47,055 nt of DNA from Gemmatimonadota bacterium. Its GTDB lineage: Bacteria; Gemmatimonadota; Gemmatimonadetes; Longimicrobiales; Gaopeijiaceae. Positions 25,004 through 35,681 of this stretch are shown piece by piece. The stretch spans positions 1-47,055 of the forward strand of contig JAHEKM010000007.1 of the NCBI GenBank assembly GCA_024638325.1, given 5' to 3'. Each line of letters opens with the position of its first letter. Within the stretch, counting starts at the first letter, position 1. Made by a program: the position numbers and the translations under genes. The notes beneath the pieces are model-generated. The model did not search any database. It was not told where the DNA came from and saw only the letters and a list, made by a program, of their open reading frames with translations.

Positions 25004-25662
25004 CGCGCCGCACCAACCCGCTGACCGACGAGCTCTACCGCTATCTGCTGGACGTATCGCTCCGCGAGCACGACGTCCTGCGCCGACTTCGCGAGGAGAC
25101 CGCCGAGCTGGCCGAGTCCAACATGCAGATCGGCCCCGATCAGGGTCAGCTCATGAGCGTGCTGCTGGAGCTCGTCGACGCGAGGAACGTCATCGAGGTG
25201 GGGACCTTCACAGGCTACAGTGCACTCGCGATGGCGCTCGCCCTTCCGGACGACGGGCGCGTCGTCGCGTGTGACATCAGCGAAGAGTGGACCGCCATCG
25301 GTCGAAGGCACTGGGAGGCTGCAGGCGTCGCCCACAAGATCGATCTGCGGCTCGCTCCCGCCGAGCAGACACTGAGCGAGCTCCTCGCCGCAGGCGGCGC
25401 CGGGTCGTTCGACTTCGCGTTCATCGACGCGGACAAGGAGGGCTACGGGACGTACTACGAGCTCGTGCTCGAACTCCTACGAACGGGCGGCCTCGTCGCG
25501 GTCGACAACACGCTTTGGGAGGGCAAGGTGGCCGACCCCGAGGTGAGCGACCCCGACACGGACGCGATCCGGGCCTTCAACCTGAAGCTGCGGGACGACG
25601 AAAGGGTCTCGTTGAGCCTGGTGCCCGTCGGCGACGGGCTGACCCTCGCTCGCAAACGCTGA
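25000..25662 (+). CDS. class I SAM-dependent O-methyltransferase (caffeoyl-CoA type)
   Basis: Small O-methyltransferase of the CCoAOMT/COMT family, 220 residues. SAM loop VIEVGTFTGYSALAMALAL, acidic strand VVACDISEEWTAIGRRHWE, metal Asp in FDFAFIDADKEGYGTYYELVLELLRTGGLVAVDNTLW and the C-terminal LPVGDGL-like VPVGDGLTLARKR. These enzymes methylate catechol-like hydroxyls using a divalent metal. ATG 25000 overlaps the glycosylase stop (ATGA); the track's earlier start is shadow. It converges on the TRAP binding-protein gene 12 bases away. Confidence 0.92.
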   Translation: MTRRTNPLTDELYRYLLDVSLREHDVLRRLREETAELAESNMQIGPDQGQLMSVLLELVDARNVIEVGTFTGYSALAMALALPDDGRVVACDISEEWTAIGRRHWEAAGVAHKIDLRLAPAEQTLSELLAAGGAGSFDFAFIDADKEGYGTYYELVLELLRTGGLVAVDNTLWEGKVADPEVSDPDTDAIRAFNLKLRDDERVSLSLVPVGDGLTLARKR

Positions 25663-25674
25663 CGCCCGCGGGCC

Positions 25675-26796
25675 TCACCCGATGGCGATGCGCGGGATCA
25701 CCCACTCCTGATACGTGAGGTCGTTGCCGCGCGCGTACGACCACTGGCTGTTCCGGAACGACGTGTACGACTCGTACATGCGCCGGAAGTCGGCGTTCTG
25801 AGCCGAGAGCTCCGCCAGATACGCGTTCGATTCGCGCCACGCGGCCTCCATGATGTCGTCCGCGTAGGGGCTGACCACGACGCCGTGGTCGCGCACCAAC
25901 CGCTCCAACGCAGCGGGATTCACGGCGTCGTAGGCGGCCATGCGGTCGCAGAACGTCTCGTGGCAGACCGTGCGGAGGATCTCCTGGTACGAGGTTGGCA
26001 GGGCGTTGAACTCCTCCAGGTTCACGAGCAGTCCGATGGTCACGCCGGGCTCCCACCAGCCAGGGTAGTAGTAGTTCTTGGCGATCTCGTGCAGCTCCAT
26101 GCGCTCGTCGTCGTAGGGGCCGACCCACTCGACCGCGTCGATCGCACCCCGCTCCAAGGCAGGGTAGATCTCGGGTGCGGCCAGCGTCTGCACGGTGACG
26201 CCCAGCCTGGCCATGATCTCTCCGCCGATGCCCGGTATGCGCATGCGCTGTCCGGCCAGCTCGGACAGGCTCCTGACCGGATTACGGAACCAACCACCCA
26301 TCTGTCCGCCGGTCGTGCTCGCGGGAATCGAGACGATGCCGAAGTCGGCGTAGACCTCATTGATCATCTCGAGACCGCCGCCGTAGTGGAGCCACGACAG
26401 CGTCTGACGCGTGGTGAGACCGAACGGGATCGCCGTGTCGAAGGCCAGCCCGGGGTGCTTACCGATGTAGTAGTAGCCCGACGTGAGCCCGCACTGCAGC
26501 GTGCCGGCCGTCACCGCGTCCATGACCTGGAGCCCGGGCACGATCTCGCCAGCTCCGTACACACGGATGGTGAAGTTGCCGTCGGTGAGCGCCGCCACCC
26601 GCTCGCCGATACGGTCTCCCGAGCCGTGGAGGAGGTCGAGGTTGGGAGTGAAGCTCGTCTGCATGCGCCAGCTCACCCTGGGGCCGTCGATGCCGCCGGT
26701 GCCTGCGGTCCCCTCTCCGCTGGGGCCGCACGCGCCCAGGGCGGCTGCACCCGTGGCGCCCACGCTCGCCTTCCGAAGGAAGTCTCGTCTCTTCAT
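25675..26796 (-). CDS. dctP: TRAP transporter substrate-binding protein (DctP), Tat-exported
   Basis: Periplasmic solute-binding protein. The signal MKRRDFLRKASVGATGAAALGACG carries the twin-arginine motif RRDFLRK and a possible lipobox GAC. The mature part shows the DctP pattern: VSWRMQTSFTPNLDLLHGSGDRIGERVAALTDGNFTIRVYGAGEIVPGLQVMDAVTAGTLQCGLT, PGIGGEIMARLGVTVQTLAAPEIYPALERGAIDAVEWVGPYDD and NYYYPGWWEPG. The AIDAVEWVGPYDD and YYYPGWWEPG motifs match binding proteins for 2-oxo monocarboxylates such as TakP, so a keto acid is a reasonable guess. I start it at ATG 26796, not 27075. It is convergent with dctQM, separated from them by two genes. Confidence 0.93.
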   Translation of the reverse strand: MKRRDFLRKASVGATGAAALGACGPSGEGTAGTGGIDGPRVSWRMQTSFTPNLDLLHGSGDRIGERVAALTDGNFTIRVYGAGEIVPGLQVMDAVTAGTLQCGLTSGYYYIGKHPGLAFDTAIPFGLTTRQTLSWLHYGGGLEMINEVYADFGIVSIPASTTGGQMGGWFRNPVRSLSELAGQRMRIPGIGGEIMARLGVTVQTLAAPEIYPALERGAIDAVEWVGPYDDERMELHEIAKNYYYPGWWEPGVTIGLLVNLEEFNALPTSYQEILRTVCHETFCDRMAAYDAVNPAALERLVRDHGVVVSPYADDIMEAAWRESNAYLAELSAQNADFRRMYESYTSFRNSQWSYARGNDLTYQEWVIPRIAIG

Positions 26797-26974
26797 CGTA
26801 GTCGTCTCGGTCCGCCAGCGTGCTCGGGGGGGCAGATGAGTAACCGGCCCTACCCGGGCTGGCAATCGCGTCTCATGTTCCTGCGTCGGGTCCCACCGGG
26901 AACGACAGTGGGCCTCGCGTTTATTGGGATCCCAGAGAGGACGTGGTCTCCCGAGGAGACGGAGTGATTCATAG

Positions 26975-27526
26975 ATGATCAAGCGACGCGCGAACGGATT
27001 CGGCGTCCTGATGGCGATGTGCTTGGCTGTGCTCGCGGTACCGAGCACGACCGCGGCCCAGTCGGCGTTTGGCACGCGTGGCCTGCCGCCGACCGGAGGC
27101 CACTATCACGAGGGCGAGATCGGTGAGGTGCTCCTGCAGATCGAGCGCCACCTGCGGTGCAACTGCAGCTGCGGCCTGGACGTGCACTCCTGCCAGTTCC
27201 AGATGCAGTGTGACGTGTCGCCCGGTTGGACCCAGCGCATCATGGCCCAGCTCGAGGCGGGCGAGTCTCCGGAGGCCATCGAGGCCGGGTTCGTCGCGGA
27301 CTTCGGAGGCACCGTCTTGATGTCGCCTCCTGCCGAAGGCTTCAACCTCGTGGGTTATCTTCTTCCCTCTGTGGCCATCGTGATGGCGGGGATGCTCATC
27401 GGTTTGGTAGCGCGCGGGCGGGCGGAGCCGCGCGTGGCTCCGGTGCGGCAGCTCGACGAAAGGGACACCGAGCGCCTGCGCGACGCGCTTCGTCAGCTCG
27501 ACGAGGCCGAGGGTCCGGACTGGTAG
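26975..27526 (+). CDS. CcmH/NrfF-like cytochrome c maturation protein with five-Cys motif
   Basis: Signal peptide MIKRRANGFGVLMAMCLAVLAVPSTTAAQ, a periplasmic domain, then a membrane segment (LVGYLLPSVAIVMAGMLIGLVARG, about 120-145) and a short cytoplasmic tail. The CcmH thioredox motif LRCxxCQ is replaced by LRCNCSCGLDVHSCQFQMQC (C62, C64, C66, C73, C79). Family members reduce apocytochrome thiols before haem ligation. The Cys-rich variant CxCxCG...C is seen in some CcmH-like proteins and could bind metal instead. No other ccm genes are in the window. It precedes the ATP-grasp gene by 45 bases. Confidence 0.8.
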   Translation: MIKRRANGFGVLMAMCLAVLAVPSTTAAQSAFGTRGLPPTGGHYHEGEIGEVLLQIERHLRCNCSCGLDVHSCQFQMQCDVSPGWTQRIMAQLEAGESPEAIEAGFVADFGGTVLMSPPAEGFNLVGYLLPSVAIVMAGMLIGLVARGRAEPRVAPVRQLDERDTERLRDALRQLDEAEGPDW

Positions 27527-27571
27527 GGACGGTGGACGGCGACATGATCTTCACTCTCCGGAAGGACACCG

Positions 27572-29076
<1,505 letters not shown>

Positions 29077-29080
<4 letters not shown>

Positions 29081-30066
29081 TCTCCCGCGTCGCCGAGAGC
29101 TGCTACTGGCTCATGCGCTACACCGAGCGCTGCGACACCACGGCGCGGCTGCTACGCGTCCAGACCGGGATGGTCCTCGACACCGTCCTGCCCGACCACA
29201 GGCGTTGGCAGCCGCTCCTGGTCGTTTCGGGCGAGGGGCCCAGCTTCGAGGAGCGCTTCGGAGCGCGCGCGCTGGCCGACGGCGAGCAGGTACAGGAGTA
29301 CCTGACGTGGGACGACCTCAATCCGGCCTCGATCTTCAGTTCCGTTCGGCACGCACGCGAGAATGCGCGGACGATGCGCGAGACCATCAGCCTGGAGATG
29401 TGGAACAGCCTGAATCGGTGCTGGATCTGGCTGAACGAAGACGACTCTCGGCGGCTGTACGACGCCGACCGCCAGGACTTCTATGAGCGGGTCAGCGACT
29501 ACTGCCAGCTGTTCAACGGCATCTTCTACAAGACGATGCTCCACGAGGAGCCGTTCGACTTCATGCGGCTGGGACTCCATCTGGAGCGGGCGGGGCAGAC
29601 CGCCCGCATTCTCGACCTGCACCACCACGCGCTTCGGGGCTCCGGGGATGTCCCCTCCGAGGCGTTGGGCGCGGCCGAATGGATCGCCATCCTGCGGACT
29701 CGCTACGCGTACGAGCCGTTCTTCAAGAAGCGAAAAGGCTCGCTCTCGGGACCGGAGGTGGCGAAATTTCTGCTTCAGGAGCCCGCGTTCCCCAGTTCAG
29801 TCGCGTACGCATTGACCATGGCCCAGGCAGCGCTCGACCGTATCAAGCCACAAGGATCGCCCATCGGGCAGCGGTCCAGGGACCTGCTCCAAAAGGTGCG
29901 TGCGGGTGTCGTGGGGCTGGACGTCGATCGGGCCGTGGAGATGGACATCCATGACGTGCTGACGCACATCGTCGACCAGACCGCCGAAGTCTCCAAGGCC
30001 ATCGGCGAGGAGTACTTCTACGCCGTTCTGCCTGAACCGGAGTGGCCGGAGGTACGGGAGGCATGA
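29077..30066 (+). CDS. alpha-E domain protein
   Basis: All-helical alpha-E protein (DUF403), partner of the permuted ATP-grasp enzyme. Typical strings: [29 protein letters not shown] at the start, [67 protein letters not shown] and a final helix [29 protein letters not shown]. At 329 residues it is full length. GTG 29077 overlaps the ATP-grasp stop (GTGA) with GGGGGGAGG upstream; the track starts in shadow sequence. Its stop overlaps the transglutaminase start (ATGA). Function is predicted only from the operon. Confidence 0.93.
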
Positions 30067-30995
30067 GCGACCCTCTCACCCTGCCGACTGAGGAGACAGC
30101 ACCCCTGCTGGGGGCCGGTTCACGGCTGTTCTCGGTCACGCACACCACGACCTATCGATACAGTGCGCCCGTGTACGAGAGTTCGCACGCGTTCCGATTG
30201 CGACCCGTCCACGATCGGTTCCAGGAGGTGCTCGACCACAAGCTGTGGGTGTCCGTCCCCGGACGGTCACGCGAGCTGGAGGACGTCTTCGGCAATCACG
30301 CGGTCCATTACGAGATCAGCGAGCCGTACACGGAGCTCGAGATCGAGGCCAAGTCCGTCGTCCGGGTCCACGCCGGCGCGGGTCTCGCCGGGCCGTCCCC
30401 GCTGCCGGAGGCGTCGATCCCCATACCTTGGATGCCCTGGCAGTCGCAGATGATGATGCCGTACCTGCTGCCGCCCGAGTTGGAGCAATCCCAGCTGTAC
30501 GAGCTTTCGGACTACGCGCGCACCTTCGTATACGGCAACGGACACGACCTGGTCGGGTCGCTGCTCGACATGACGCGCACGCTCTACCAGGACATCAAGT
30601 ACGTGCCGGGCGTGACGACGCTGGACACGACGCCCTTCGAGGTCTTCAAGGACCGCCGCGGCGTGTGTCAGGACTTCGCCAACCTACTGATCTGTCTGGC
30701 TCGGTTGGAGCGCGTGCCGGCGCGCTACCGCGTCGGCTATCTGCACACAGGCGGCGACTACGAGAACAAGTTGCAGGCAGAAGCCTCACACGCGTGGGTC
30801 GAGGTCTACCTCCCGTCGCAGGGCTGGAAGGGTCTGGACCCCACGAACGGGGTGCCGGTCATGATGGACCACATCCGCGTGGCCGTCGGTCGCAATTACC
30901 GTGACGGAACGCCCACCTCCGGGGTCATCAAGGTCGGTGGGGGAGGCGAGTCGCTGAACGTCTCGGTGCGCGTGGAGGTGCTGGACGGGGCCTGA
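30063..30995 (+). CDS. transglutaminase-like protein of the alpha-E/ATP-grasp cassette
   Basis: Cytoplasmic transglutaminase-like enzyme of 310 residues with the Bact_transglu_N domain (FSVTHTTTYRYSAPVYESSHAFRLRPVHD) followed by the cysteine core: RRGVCQDFANLLICLAR (Cys), EASHAWVEVYLPSQGW (His), and LDPTNGVPV (Asp). It may hydrolyse or form the amide bonds made by the ATP-grasp partner. ATG 30063 overlaps the alpha-E stop. No signal peptide, unlike the transglutaminase at 11430. It completes the three-gene set; the Ntn-hydrolase (proteasome-like) gene sometimes found in such cassettes is not next to it. Confidence 0.93.
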   Translation: MSDPLTLPTEETAPLLGAGSRLFSVTHTTTYRYSAPVYESSHAFRLRPVHDRFQEVLDHKLWVSVPGRSRELEDVFGNHAVHYEISEPYTELEIEAKSVVRVHAGAGLAGPSPLPEASIPIPWMPWQSQMMMPYLLPPELEQSQLYELSDYARTFVYGNGHDLVGSLLDMTRTLYQDIKYVPGVTTLDTTPFEVFKDRRGVCQDFANLLICLARLERVPARYRVGYLHTGGDYENKLQAEASHAWVEVYLPSQGWKGLDPTNGVPVMMDHIRVAVGRNYRDGTPTSGVIKVGGGGESLNVSVRVEVLDGA

Positions 30996-31024
30996 AAAGC
31001 TTCGCACCGGAGTCCGTCGGGCAC

Positions 31025-31030
31025 TAACTT
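31025..31030 (+). promoter_or_regulatory. candidate -10 box directly before DUF2339 (leaderless transcript)
   Basis: TAACTT ends five bases before ATG 31036 and no Shine-Dalgarno sequence fits in between. If it is the -10 element, transcription starts at or next to the A of the start codon, making a leaderless mRNA. Confidence 0.3.
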
Positions 31031-31035
31031 GGCCC

Positions 31036-32802
31036 ATGCCCGGACCGGATCCCCAGAGCCTCGAGCAGCGGGTCGCCCGACTCGAGCGACTCGTAGAGCG
31101 ATTGGTGGCGAGAGCGGCGTCGGGCGGTGCCTCGACGGAAGTCCCACCGGAGCGGCCACCGACCGAGCAGCCCGGCAGAGGCGACCACACCTGGAGCTGG
31201 CAGCGCGAGCCCGACGCGTCCACCGAGGTCCCGCCCGCGGGGGCGACGCACGCCACCGAGGCCAAAGCCGACCTCGCCGACCACGGCGAGCGCTGGCTGG
31301 GGCGTGTGGGCGTGATCTTCATGGTACTCGCGTTCGGCTTCCTGTTCAGGTACGCGCTCGATCAGGGCTGGATCGGGCCGGTCTTCCGGCTCGTCCTGGG
31401 CTTCGGAGCCGCCACGGCGATGCTCGTGATCGGGCTACGCCTGGAGGGCGAGCGGGAGCGCTATAGCCAGTACCTGCTCGGCGGGGCGATCGGGATCTAC
31501 TATCTCGTGGGCTTCTCGGCGTACGAGCTGTACTCCCTGGTACCGTTCGTCGTCGCCTTCGCGTTCATGTGCGCGGTAACCGTGCTCGCCTTCGTGCTGG
31601 CGGAGCGGCAGCGCCTCTCGTCCCTCGCGGTCATCGGGGCCGGGGGCGGTCTGGCGACTCCGTTCCTGGTGAACACGGGGTCTGGGAACGTGCCCGGCCT
31701 CATCGCCTACACGATGCTCATCCTTGTGGGTGCCGGTGCTCTCCAGTTCCTGCGTGGGTGGCGACGGCTCCTGTTGGTTCTGGGTTTCGGCGGCTTCGCG
31801 GTCATGGCGTTCGCAGTGGAGGCCACGACGGGACCGGGGGTGGTGGAGGGCCTGGCGACTGTCGCGGGTATCGCCACCGCGTGGGCCCTGTTCGGCGTCT
31901 TCCCGCTGTTCCGCGCTCACCTGCACCGGCTCGACCCGAGCCAATGGATCGACCCGCCACTTCCCGCCTGGATCGCCAAGGTCGCCTCGGAGGGTAGGGT
32001 CGGGCTGCTGCTCCTGCGCATCGGGTGCGTGATGGGCGCGTTCTTCGCCGTGTTCGAGCTGGGGTGGTTGTTCACGCTCGAGCGACCGACGTACGGGGTC
32101 CTCTTCGGCGGAGCGTTCCTGCTGTACCTGGCGCTCTGCCGCGTCCTCTTCGATACGCGGTTGGCGCTGAACGCTTCTGCGGAGACCGCGGCGATCCTGT
32201 TGGTCGCCGCGATTTGGCTGTTTCTCTTCGACTACCGGGTCATGCTGCCGTTGGCGGTCGCGGCGGCGGGCATGCACACCGCCCACCAGCGATGGGGGCT
32301 GCCCGGCGTGTCCTTGCTCGGGCACGTCGTGTTCGCCCAGCTCATGCTCTTCCTGATTGGTCGACTCGACGGCCTCGGCATCGCGAACACCTCCCCGTTC
32401 GGGCCCGAGGAGGTCGGGGCGCTGGGTGCGATCGCGCTCGCCTTTACGAGCTCGTTCGTTCTGGAGTCGGAGCTTGCGAAGCGCGTCTACAGGGTCGGTG
32501 CGCACGTCGCGTTCATGGCGTGGCTGGCGACGCAGTTCGCCCCGCTCGCCAGGGGCCAGGAGTTGATCTCCCTGTCGTGGGGCGTCTACGGCATCGCGCT
32601 CCTTCTGCTCTCACTGCGCCTTCGTCACCGCGGGGTTCAGCTCGCGGGGCTCGCCACCCTGGGCGTCGTCGCCGCCAAGCTCCTCCTCGTCGACATGGCC
32701 CAGGTCGACCTCCTGTGGCGCATCCTGCTGTTCATGGGCTTCGGCGCGGCCTTCCTCGGACTCAGCTACCTGATCAACAGGCAGGCCGAGACCCGCGGCT
32801 AG
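31036..32802 (+). CDS. DUF2339 polytopic membrane protein
   Basis: Large inner-membrane protein of unknown function, 588 residues. It begins with a short coiled coil ([20 protein letters not shown]) and a Pro/Glu/Thr-rich linker, then RWLGRVGVIFMVLAFGFLFRYALDQGWIGP, the conserved entry to a run of many membrane segments typical of DUF2339. FGAATAMLVIGLRLE, YLLGGAIGIYYLVGFSAYELYSLVP and LAVIGAGGGLATPFLVNTGSGNVPGLIAYTMLILVGAG match the family pattern. Its stop shares bases with the convergent M16 protease stop. A relation to the amidoligase cassette just upstream is not established. Confidence 0.88.
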   Translation: MPGPDPQSLEQRVARLERLVERLVARAASGGASTEVPPERPPTEQPGRGDHTWSWQREPDASTEVPPAGATHATEAKADLADHGERWLGRVGVIFMVLAFGFLFRYALDQGWIGPVFRLVLGFGAATAMLVIGLRLEGERERYSQYLLGGAIGIYYLVGFSAYELYSLVPFVVAFAFMCAVTVLAFVLAERQRLSSLAVIGAGGGLATPFLVNTGSGNVPGLIAYTMLILVGAGALQFLRGWRRLLLVLGFGGFAVMAFAVEATTGPGVVEGLATVAGIATAWALFGVFPLFRAHLHRLDPSQWIDPPLPAWIAKVASEGRVGLLLLRIGCVMGAFFAVFELGWLFTLERPTYGVLFGGAFLLYLALCRVLFDTRLALNASAETAAILLVAAIWLFLFDYRVMLPLAVAAAGMHTAHQRWGLPGVSLLGHVVFAQLMLFLIGRLDGLGIANTSPFGPEEVGALGAIALAFTSSFVLESELAKRVYRVGAHVAFMAWLATQFAPLARGQELISLSWGVYGIALLLLSLRLRHRGVQLAGLATLGVVAAKLLLVDMAQVDLLWRILLFMGFGAAFLGLSYLINRQAETRG

Positions 32803-35594
32803 TTCCCCGCCGGCAGGTCTCCCGCCTTGACCACCACCAGCCGGTCGAGGTCGATGTAGCGAATCGCCGCGTCCGACACCTCCGCCGCCGTGAGCTGCGA
32901 GATGCGTTGCTCGAGCTGCCCGTCGTAGAGCAGGGTGCGGTCCAGGTACAGGCCGCTGCTGAGCCGATTGGCCAACAAATTGTCGGTCGCGCGGGCGACT
33001 TCGCGCCCTTGCAGCCAGCCTTCGATGCCCGCTCGCGTCTCCTCCTCCGTGAAGCCCTCCTGCAGGACTCTCTGGATCTCCTCACGCACGGCCCTCTCGA
33101 CCGCCTCGACGTTCTCCGGCGCCGAAATCGCCTGCACCATGAAGCGTCCCGCCTCGTCGATCGCGGGGATGTCGAGGCCCGAGGCGATGCCGTAGCTGAG
33201 CCCCTCTTGCTGCCGGACGCGCTCCGCCAGGCGCGAGCTCAGGAACCCGCCGCCCAGGAGGTAGTTCGCGATCAGGAGGGCGGGATAGTCACGGTCGTCA
33301 TCGCTCAGCGGCACGGTCAGACCGGCAAAGAAGAAGGCGTTCGTGCGGTCCGGTGTAGCGATGATCTGCTCGCCCGGATCCGGCTCGGCATGAATCTGAG
33401 CCACCCTCGTGTGTGGCGTCTCTGGCGCCCAATTCCCGAAGAGCTGGGTTAGGAGCCCCTCGATCTCGCCCGGCTCGAAGTCGCCTACCACCGCGAGCGT
33501 GGTCGAGGGACCGGTGCCGTAGAAGTTTTGGTGGAAGTCCCGCAACTCGTCCAAGGTCGCCGCGTTCAGGTACTCGATCTGCTGCTCGTTGCTCGGGACG
33601 TGATGAGGATGGCCTTCGGGGTACGGGCTGAGCTGCTGGCTGAGCGCCGTGCTGCCGAGTGCACCCGGGTCGGAGCGTCGGCCCTCGAGCGTCGCGAGCA
33701 GGCTCCGCCGGAGCGTCTCGAATTCCTGGGGGTCGAAGGCGGGCTCCTGCAGCATCTCGGCCAGCAGGCGCAGCACGTCGGGCAAGTTCTCGCGTGTGGT
33801 TTGGAAGCTCGCGGTGGCACTCGTCTCGCTGCCGTTCACGCCGAGCGTCGACTGGAGCCGGGCGAGCTCGTCACTGAACTGCTGACGAGACCGCTGCTCC
33901 GTCCCTCTGCTGAGCATGTAGGGGACGAGGAAGCCGGGCGTGCGCCGGCCCCACAGCGTCTCCTCGCTGCCGAGTCGAAGGGTCAGGGTGCCGACCACTG
34001 CCTGGCCGCGAGTCGGCTTCGGCAGGAAGGCGACCTCCATCCCTCCCGGGAGCGTGACCCTCCTCGTGCTCGCCTCGATGTTCTCGGGCGTCGGGTCGAA
34101 CACGTCCGCGGCCGCCATCGACTCTCGGCCCACATAGTCCGCGACCAGCGCCTCCACGTCGGGAACGTCGGGCATCTCGGCGCGAAGCGGGGCCGACTGC
34201 TCGGGCAGGAAGAGCCCGACCGTGCGATTGGTCGGGAGCAGGTACGAGGCCGCCACCCGGCCCACGTCCTCGACCGTCACCGCCTCCAACCTGTCGCGGT
34301 TGAGGAACAGGAGGCGCCAGTCGCCGAGGGCCTCCCACTCGGACAGGCTCCGCCCGAGCGCCTCCACGTTCGAGAGCGACAGGCGCACCGACCTCAGGTT
34401 GGACGCGCGAGCGCGCTCGACCTCTTCCTCCGTGGGTGGGTTCTGGATGATGTCGTCGATGGTCTCGATCATGACGCGCTCGACGTCCTCGATGGAGCGG
34501 TCCTGCCGGACCTGGGCCATGGCGAGCAGCAGGCCGGCGTCGCGTTGCGCCAGACCGCCGACGGAGACCGAGCTGGCGAGCTCGGTCTCGACCAGCGCCT
34601 GGTAGAGTCTACCCGAGGGTGAGTTCCCGAGAACGTCGGCAAGAAGGCCCATCGCCACTGCGTCCTCGTGGCTACCCGCCGGCATGTGGTACGCCGCCAT
34701 CACGACCTGCACGTCCCCAACGCGGCGTACCACGACGCGCCGCTCGCCGTCCTGTGTGGGCTCGCGCGTGTACGAGGGATACAGCGTCATCCCCGGCTGC
34801 GAGCGATCGGGGCGTGGGAGCGCGCCGAACGTATCTTCGATCAGCTCAAGTGCCCGCTCCTCGTCGAATCGCCCGGCGACGATCAGGACGGCATTGTCCG
34901 GCTGGTAGTACTTCCGGTAGAACGCCTGGAGCCGGTCGATCGGCACGCCCTCGATGTCCGATCGTTCGCCGATGGGCGACCGCCCGTAGCCATGCCACTG
35001 AAACGCGGTCGCCAATATCCGCTTCTGCAGCACACCCACCGGCGAGTTCTCGCCCGACTCCCACTCGTTGCGCACCACGGTCATCTCGGACTCTAGGTCC
35101 TCCGCGCGGATCCAACTGTTGACCATGCGGTCGGCCTCGAGGTCGAGAGCCCAAGCGAGGTTCTCCTCGGTGGGTCGCATGGTCTGGAAGTAGTTCGTCC
35201 GCTCGAAGCTCGTGGTGCCGTTGGCGCGGCCGCCGTGCTCGCTGATCTCCTGAGCGATGTTCGGATGGCGGTCCGTGCCCTGGAACACCATGTGCTCCAG
35301 GAGGTGGGCCATGCCGGTCTCACCCACGCCCTCGTGCTTCGAGCCGACCATGTAGGTCACGTTCACGGTGACCTGCGACTGGGTTCCGTCCGGGAAGAGC
35401 AGCACGGTGAGTCCGTTCGACAGGCGATACTCGGTGATGCCTTCCATGCTCGCGACTCGCTCGATCTCGGCGGTCGCCACCTGTGCTGAGGCGGCCCGCG
35501 CGGCGAGGGCCGCAGGGCCAGAGAGCAAGGCGAGCGTCAGGGCGACTCGAAGGGTCGAGCAGACTCGACGGCGCGGGGCTTGCGGGGCGTACAT
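32799..35594 (-). CDS. M16 family zinc peptidase, secreted, two-domain
   Basis: Periplasmic insulinase/pitrilysin-like protease of 931 residues, an M16B-type tandem in one chain. Signal peptide MYAPQAPRRRVCSTLRVALTLALLSGPAALAARAASAQ. The inverted zinc motif HLLEH (H97, E100, H101) lies in GETGMAHLLEHMVFQG, and downstream EADRMVNSWIRAEDLESEMTVVRNEW supplies the third ligand. The C-terminal half (from about residue 500, VTLPGGMEVAFLPKPTRGQ) repeats the fold without the HxxEH motif, as usual. I start it at ATG 35594; the track start at 35657 puts charged sequence before the signal. It lies 87 bases downstream of the thioesterase gene. Confidence 0.93.
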   Translation of the reverse strand: MYAPQAPRRRVCSTLRVALTLALLSGPAALAARAASAQVATAEIERVASMEGITEYRLSNGLTVLLFPDGTQSQVTVNVTYMVGSKHEGVGETGMAHLLEHMVFQGTDRHPNIAQEISEHGGRANGTTSFERTNYFQTMRPTEENLAWALDLEADRMVNSWIRAEDLESEMTVVRNEWESGENSPVGVLQKRILATAFQWHGYGRSPIGERSDIEGVPIDRLQAFYRKYYQPDNAVLIVAGRFDEERALELIEDTFGALPRPDRSQPGMTLYPSYTREPTQDGERRVVVRRVGDVQVVMAAYHMPAGSHEDAVAMGLLADVLGNSPSGRLYQALVETELASSVSVGGLAQRDAGLLLAMAQVRQDRSIEDVERVMIETIDDIIQNPPTEEEVERARASNLRSVRLSLSNVEALGRSLSEWEALGDWRLLFLNRDRLEAVTVEDVGRVAASYLLPTNRTVGLFLPEQSAPLRAEMPDVPDVEALVADYVGRESMAAADVFDPTPENIEASTRRVTLPGGMEVAFLPKPTRGQAVVGTLTLRLGSEETLWGRRTPGFLVPYMLSRGTEQRSRQQFSDELARLQSTLGVNGSETSATASFQTTRENLPDVLRLLAEMLQEPAFDPQEFETLRRSLLATLEGRRSDPGALGSTALSQQLSPYPEGHPHHVPSNEQQIEYLNAATLDELRDFHQNFYGTGPSTTLAVVGDFEPGEIEGLLTQLFGNWAPETPHTRVAQIHAEPDPGEQIIATPDRTNAFFFAGLTVPLSDDDRDYPALLIANYLLGGGFLSSRLAERVRQQEGLSYGIASGLDIPAIDEAGRFMVQAISAPENVEAVERAVREEIQRVLQEGFTEEETRAGIEGWLQGREVARATDNLLANRLSSGLYLDRTLLYDGQLEQRISQLTAAEVSDAAIRYIDLDRLVVVKAGDLPAGN

Positions 35595-35681
35595 GACTTG
35601 TCCTCGGCTGCGGGTGTGCCTCACAGGTAGTAGGCTAGACGCCCTTAGGATGCGCAAGCTTCCAACCGGCGTTGGTCGCGC

